In this document: in pieces, positions 32,556 to 35,800 of the stretch
Layout of the letters: every line of letters starts with the position of its first letter
Numbering within the stretch: the first letter of the stretch is position 1
NCBI RefSeq assembly: GCF_019683755.1
Contig: NZ_JADGHT010000009.1
Coordinates: forward strand, 1-35,800
DNA from: Thermogemmatispora sp.
GTDB lineage: Bacteria; Chloroflexota; Ktedonobacteria; Ktedonobacterales; Ktedonobacteraceae
DNA: 35,800 bases
Reading direction: 5' to 3'
The notes under the pieces: model-generated
Seen by the model: only the letters and a program-made list of their open reading frames with translations
Databases searched by the model: none
Told to the model about the DNA's origin: nothing
Program-made: the position numbers and the translations under genes

Positions 32556-32630
32556 ACAGCGAGGCCTGCCGCTTTATTCCCAGCCAGGAGGCCGGGTCGG
32601 GTGAAGGCTGCTCCTGTTGAGCTAGTCGTG

Positions 32631-32639
32631 TGCTATACT
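32631..32639 (+). promoter_or_regulatory. Putative extended -10 of the isocitrate dehydrogenase gene
   Basis: TGC-TATACT is an extended -10 match with a poor -35. The similar GTGCTATTAT precedes osmC at 34327-34336. The leader would be about 80 bases. Confidence 0.4.
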
Positions 32640-32725
32640 TAAGTGGCAATCTCCAAGAGAACCCCTGGTTCGTTAGCCAGAGAACGTGAGTCACCACTAG
32701 AGACGCAACAGAGGTACAAAGATCC

Positions 32726-34174
32726 ATGTCACAGAATACGCCCATAACCGTTGCGTATGGGGATGGCATTGGCCCGGAGATCATGGCGGCCACCCTGGAA
32801 GTGATCAAGGCCGCTGGGGCGCGGATCGACATTGAAGAGATCGAAGTAGGAGAGAAAGTCTACTTGCGCGGCGTGCCCTCGGGCATCGAGCCGAGCGCCT
32901 GGGAGTCGTTGCGCCGCACCAAAGTCTTTCTCAAAGCGCCCATTACCACGCCGCAAGGAGGGGGCTACAAGAGCCTGAACGTCACCATCCGCACGATGTT
33001 CGGCCTCTACGCCAATGTCCGCCCCTGTGTTGCCTATTACCCCTTTGTCGACACCAAGTATCCAGGGATGGATGTGGTCATCATCCGCGAGAATGAGGAG
33101 GATCTCTACACCGGCATTGAGTACCGCCAGACACACGACATGGTGCAGAGCCTCAAGCTCATCAGCCGACCGGGCAGCGAGAAGATCATTCGCTACGCCT
33201 TTGAATATGCGCGGGCCTACAACCGGAAGAAAGTCACCTGCTTTGTCAAGGACAACATCATGAAGCAGACCGACGGCCTCTTCCACAAGATTTTTGAGAA
33301 GGTGGCCGCCGAGTATCCAGACATCCAGAGCGAGACCTGGATTGTCGACATTGGCTCAGCCAAGCTGGCGGATACGCCCGAGGCCTTTGATGTCGTGGTG
33401 CTGCCCAACCTGTACGGTGACATTCTCTCGGATGTCGCGGCTCAGATTGCCGGTTCGGTCGGTATGGCCGGCTCAGCCAACATCGGTGACCAGTGTGCCA
33501 TGTTTGAAGCCATTCATGGCTCGGCACCGCGGCGCGCTGGTCAGAACGTGGCCAACCCCTCGGGTCTGCTGCTAGGGGCGGTGCTGATGCTCGTGCATAT
33601 CGGGCAGCCGGAGGTCGCCACGCGCGTGCACAATGCCTGGTTGCGCACGCTGGAGGATGGCATCCACACCTACGATATCTACAGCGAGAAAGTCAGCAAG
33701 AAGAAGGTAGGTACAAAAGAGTTTGCCCAGGCCATTATTGAGCGCCTGGGTCAGATGCCGCAGACGCTCAAGCCGGTGAACTACACGGCGGCGCCGAAGC
33801 TGGCCAACATTCAGCGGGTCAGTCAGGAGCCGTTGGAGAAGAAAGAGCTAGTAGGGGTTGATGTCTTCCTGGAGTGGCGTGACGGTAGCCCTGATCAACT
33901 AGGCGAAGCCATCAAGCGGCTGGAGGGCGATGGGCTGCAGTTGACAATGATCACCAACCGCGGTGCCAGGGTCTGGCCCAATGGCCTGCCTGAGACCTTC
34001 TGTACCGATCATTGGCGCTGCCGCTTCCTGGCCAATAACGGCCAGGCGCTGCGTCCTCAGCAAATCATTGGGCTGCTGCATCGCCTGGCGGAGGCCGGTT
34101 TCGACTTCATCCAGACCGAGCATCTCTATACCTTTGACGGGCGCCCGGCCTTCTCGACGGCCTCGGGTGAGTAA
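32726..34174 (+). CDS. icd: Isocitrate dehydrogenase (NADP-type), Thermus-like long form
   Basis: Oxidative decarboxylation of isocitrate to 2-oxoglutarate in the citric acid cycle. The 482-residue protein follows the Thermus enzyme (about 496 residues) closely: YGDGIGPEIM, the substrate loop KSLNVTIRTMFGLYANVRP, IIRENEEDLYTGIEYRQT, the metal-binding NLYGDILSDVAAQIAGSVG, and IFEAIHGSAP-type EAIHGSAPRRAG. Beyond the common fold of about 340 residues it has the C-terminal extension seen in the Thermus group (VGVDVFLEW...MITNRGARVWP...DHWRCRFL). Isopropylmalate dehydrogenase, its homologue, is shorter and lacks this extension. The ATG at 32726 has GAGG 11 bases upstream. Confidence 0.9.
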   Translation: MSQNTPITVAYGDGIGPEIMAATLEVIKAAGARIDIEEIEVGEKVYLRGVPSGIEPSAWESLRRTKVFLKAPITTPQGGGYKSLNVTIRTMFGLYANVRPCVAYYPFVDTKYPGMDVVIIRENEEDLYTGIEYRQTHDMVQSLKLISRPGSEKIIRYAFEYARAYNRKKVTCFVKDNIMKQTDGLFHKIFEKVAAEYPDIQSETWIVDIGSAKLADTPEAFDVVVLPNLYGDILSDVAAQIAGSVGMAGSANIGDQCAMFEAIHGSAPRRAGQNVANPSGLLLGAVLMLVHIGQPEVATRVHNAWLRTLEDGIHTYDIYSEKVSKKKVGTKEFAQAIIERLGQMPQTLKPVNYTAAPKLANIQRVSQEPLEKKELVGVDVFLEWRDGSPDQLGEAIKRLEGDGLQLTMITNRGARVWPNGLPETFCTDHWRCRFLANNGQALRPQQIIGLLHRLAEAGFDFIQTEHLYTFDGRPAFSTASGE

Positions 34175-34327
34175 CTGGCGGGCTGCTGAGAAGCTGTGAG
34201 GGCGCGGGCAGCGGTGGCGAGCGGGCTAGCTGATGCTGATAGGGAGTGCGAAGCACAGAGGGAGCAGCGACGACACGGGCCTGAAAGAAATGAGACTCAG
34301 GTCACTTCTGGGGTCCTGCTCCCTATG

Positions 34328-34336
34328 TGCTATTAT
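34328..34336 (+). promoter_or_regulatory. Putative -10 region of osmC
   Basis: TGC followed by TATTAT (34331-34336) resembles an extended -10, about 85 bases before the osmC ATG. The -35 region is poor. Confidence 0.35.
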
Positions 34337-34421
34337 CTTGAGAGAGGCTCTGCTGCCTGTAGACGGCTGAGTCTCAGGAGATGAGAAACGATCGCTATAT
34401 CTGCACAAGGAGGATCTTGCT

Positions 34422-34856
34422 ATGCCAGTTCGCACCGCAGAGGCGGAATGGAAAGGTGATCTGCAGAGTGGTCAGGGGCAGTTGAAGCTGGGCACGGGAG
34501 CCTTTGAAGGTCACTATTCGTTCAAGACGCGCATGGGTGACGATACGTCGGGAACCAATCCCGAGGAGCTGATTGCGGCGGCGCATGCGGCCTGCTTCTC
34601 GATGGCGCTCTCGGCGGGTTTGGCGCGCGCTGGCTTTACACCAACGAGCGTCAAGACGAATGCGCGGGTGCATTTTAATGCCACGGGCCAGGGCTATGCG
34701 ATTGGCCCGATCGAGCTGGAGACCACAGCGGTGGTGCCTGGCATCGATGAGGCAAAATTTCAGGAGCTGGCCAACGAGGCCAAGCAGAATTGTCCGGTCT
34801 CAAAGGCGCTGGCCGCCACGGAGATCCGGCTGCAGGCCAAGCTGGTCCAGCAGTAA
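34422..34856 (+). CDS. osmC: OsmC-family peroxiredoxin
   Basis: Thiol-dependent peroxidase that reduces organic hydroperoxides. The 144-residue protein matches E. coli OsmC (143) end to end: AEWKGDL, Arg37, GTNPEELIAAAHAACFSMAL with peroxidatic Cys58, AGFTPTSV, VPGID, and the resolving cysteine in QNCPVSKAL (Cys124). Glu49, which orients the arginine, is present. The OsmC rather than Ohr subgroup is favoured by the TNPEELI.AAHAACFSMAL wording. The ATG at 34422 follows AAGGAGG by eight bases. It lies 247 bases after icd with its own promoter-like -10. Confidence 0.92.
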   Translation: MPVRTAEAEWKGDLQSGQGQLKLGTGAFEGHYSFKTRMGDDTSGTNPEELIAAAHAACFSMALSAGLARAGFTPTSVKTNARVHFNATGQGYAIGPIELETTAVVPGIDEAKFQELANEAKQNCPVSKALAATEIRLQAKLVQQ

Positions 34857-35387
34857 GGTCAGCGGGTGCTGAGCGAGTGAGAGCGAACTGCGAAAGTTAT
34901 TAGCTGTCTCTGATCTGACTCCTGCTGGCATATGCTACGCTAATTACTTCCTTCCTTTTTCTTGTTTCTTGCTTTTGTCCCCTTGGTACGGGCAGCGGTC
35001 TGCCCTGGGTGGTGCGCTGCAGCATGCTGCTGACTAGCTGCCGCCAGGCAGCCGCTGCCTATGAGGTTCTGGCTGCTTATCCGCTTGTCCTTCCTGGCAT
35101 TCTGTTCCCTGTCTGTGGAGATTGCCGTCGCGTATGGGCCTTTGTCTGGACTGGGAGCGGTGTAGTCGCTGAGCGAGGTTGGCGCGGTTGTCGGAGCTGT
35201 TGCGTTATAGAAGTGGTAGACGTGGAGGTCGGAGGGGAGAGATGGGGTAAGATTATAGTGAGCAAAGAAAGTACTGGAGGGATCTTCGAGCGGGAGCAGA
35301 AGGCGCGTCGCCTTGGGCGGCGTCTGCTCTGTGGCGGCTGGCGGCGGCCAGGCCAGGCCAGGCCAGGCAACGACAAGGGGTGAAAGC
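34857..35387. other. Long intergenic region before the ROK kinase gene
   Basis: 531 bases. Frames of 124 (plus, 35009-35383) and 153 codons (minus, 34940-35401) are open but look random, rich in Arg/Gly/Trp or Pro/Ala/Ser, with no ribosome site. The first half is full of small stems (GGGCAGCGGTCTGCCC, GCTGCCGCCAGGCAGC, GCAGCATGCTGC) and a TTATAGT-like -10 occurs near 35246. It may hold a leader or small RNA; nothing can be assigned. Confidence 0.45.
35346..35368 (+). repeat. GGCCA pentanucleotide tandem repeat
   Basis: Four perfect copies of GGCCA plus GGC, ending 19 bases before the ROK kinase start. Length variation here could alter the spacing between promoter and gene. Confidence 0.8.
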
Positions 35388-35800
35388 ATGTATCTTGGCA
35401 TCGACGTCAGTGAGCAGGCCCTTCGCGGAGCCTACTTTCAGCAGAAAGAGGTGGTGCTGACGCCGCCGGTAGCGGTGCCGGCCAGCTATGACGAGCTAGT
35501 AGAGGCGCTGGTGCAGCAAGTGCAAGAGGCTTCGCGGGTAGGCGAGGCCATTCGGCGGGTGGGGGTGAGCATCCCTGGTAACTGTACTGAGCGGCGGGCG
35601 GTCTGGGTGCCGTCACTGCCCTATCTCAATGGGCGCGACCTGGCGGATGATCTGCGGGCGCGCTTAGGGGTGTCGGTCATGCTGGCCAGTGATGCTCAGT
35701 TAGCCCTATTGGGAGAGGTTTGGCGTGGCGCGGCGCGTGATCGGCAGAGTGCGGCGCTGGTCAGTGTGGGAACGGGGGTGAGTGGGGCGCTGATGTTGGG
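35388..35800 (+). CDS. ROK-family sugar kinase or regulator, 5' part only
   Basis: N-terminal 137 residues of a ROK-family protein (glucokinase-like), cut by the window end. It begins MYLGIDVSEQALRGAYF, the phosphate-1 ATP motif region, has GVSIPGN for the family GIGxPG region, DAQLALLGE for the usual DANAAALGE sugar-binding segment, and SVGTGVSGALMLG for the second ATP-binding motif. There is no N-terminal winged helix, which favours a kinase over a repressor. The substrate aspartate of DANA is conserved. The ATG at 35388 follows AAGGGGTGA. Confidence 0.82.
   Translation, partial: MYLGIDVSEQALRGAYFQQKEVVLTPPVAVPASYDELVEALVQQVQEASRVGEAIRRVGVSIPGNCTERRAVWVPSLPYLNGRDLADDLRARLGVSVMLASDAQLALLGEVWRGAARDRQSAALVSVGTGVSGALML

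Noticed and set aside
35009-35383. 124-codon plus-strand frame before the ROK gene
   Set aside because: Trp/Arg/Gly/Cys-rich, no ribosome site, runs through the GGCCA tandem repeat.

Overview
The window is GC-rich and densely coded, with short operons on both strands. Gene content suggests a thermophilic or soil member of the Chloroflexota, most likely class Ktedonobacteria (Thermogemmatispora-like). The clues are a Thermus-type isocitrate dehydrogenase with a C-terminal extension, a Bacillus-type pyruvate dehydrogenase operon, a large TIR-STAND protein and AGGAGG-type ribosome binding sites. No rRNA, tRNA, CRISPR array, transposase or integrase was seen. The taxonomic call is an inference from gene content, not from a marker gene.

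Layout. 1-1.3 kb: catalytic-only 2-isopropylmalate synthase (leuA, minus) with a clear intrinsic terminator and a 5' leader. 1.6-5.6 kb: a minus-strand overlapping cluster of AMP-forming acyl-CoA synthetase, membrane acyltransferase and anchored alpha/beta hydrolase. 6.1-8.4 kb: an OmpR/PhoB-type two-component system. 8.5-11 kb: minus-strand pair of cysteine synthase and PLP-dependent decarboxylase. 11.4-19.8 kb: a long plus-strand run of leuC, leuD, pyruvate dehydrogenase E1alpha, E1beta and E2, a small winged-helix-like protein, and a divergent E3. 20-21.8 kb: two unrecognised membrane proteins. 22-25.5 kb: an accessory island with a small beta protein, a helical-repeat protein, a frameshifted gene, a divergent XRE regulator around a 20-bp palindrome, and a fused degenerate nucleotidyltransferase followed by a truncated, frameshifted nucleotidyltransferase. 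25.6-27.3 kb: ilvD (minus). 27.7-31.3 kb: a 1195-residue TIR-STAND-helical-repeat protein, the best candidate defence system here. 31.3-35.8 kb: L-2-hydroxyglutarate oxidase divergent from isocitrate dehydrogenase, then an OsmC peroxidase and the start of a ROK-family kinase cut by the window end.

How it fits together. The housekeeping theme is branched-chain amino acid synthesis (leuA, leuC, leuD, ilvD) and oxo-acid metabolism (pyruvate dehydrogenase, isocitrate dehydrogenase, 2-hydroxyglutarate repair). leuB, ilvC and ilvB are not in the window. The less expected signals are: (i) two 39-bp intergenic elements made of four half-sites at exact 11-bp spacing, plus a related direct repeat next to the -10 of the response-regulator gene; (ii) a partner-domain/dead-nucleotidyltransferase fusion beside a broken copy of the same family; (iii) the TIR-STAND protein; (iv) an E3 that has lost glycines of its NAD-binding motif, with an unrecognised small gene between E2 and E3.
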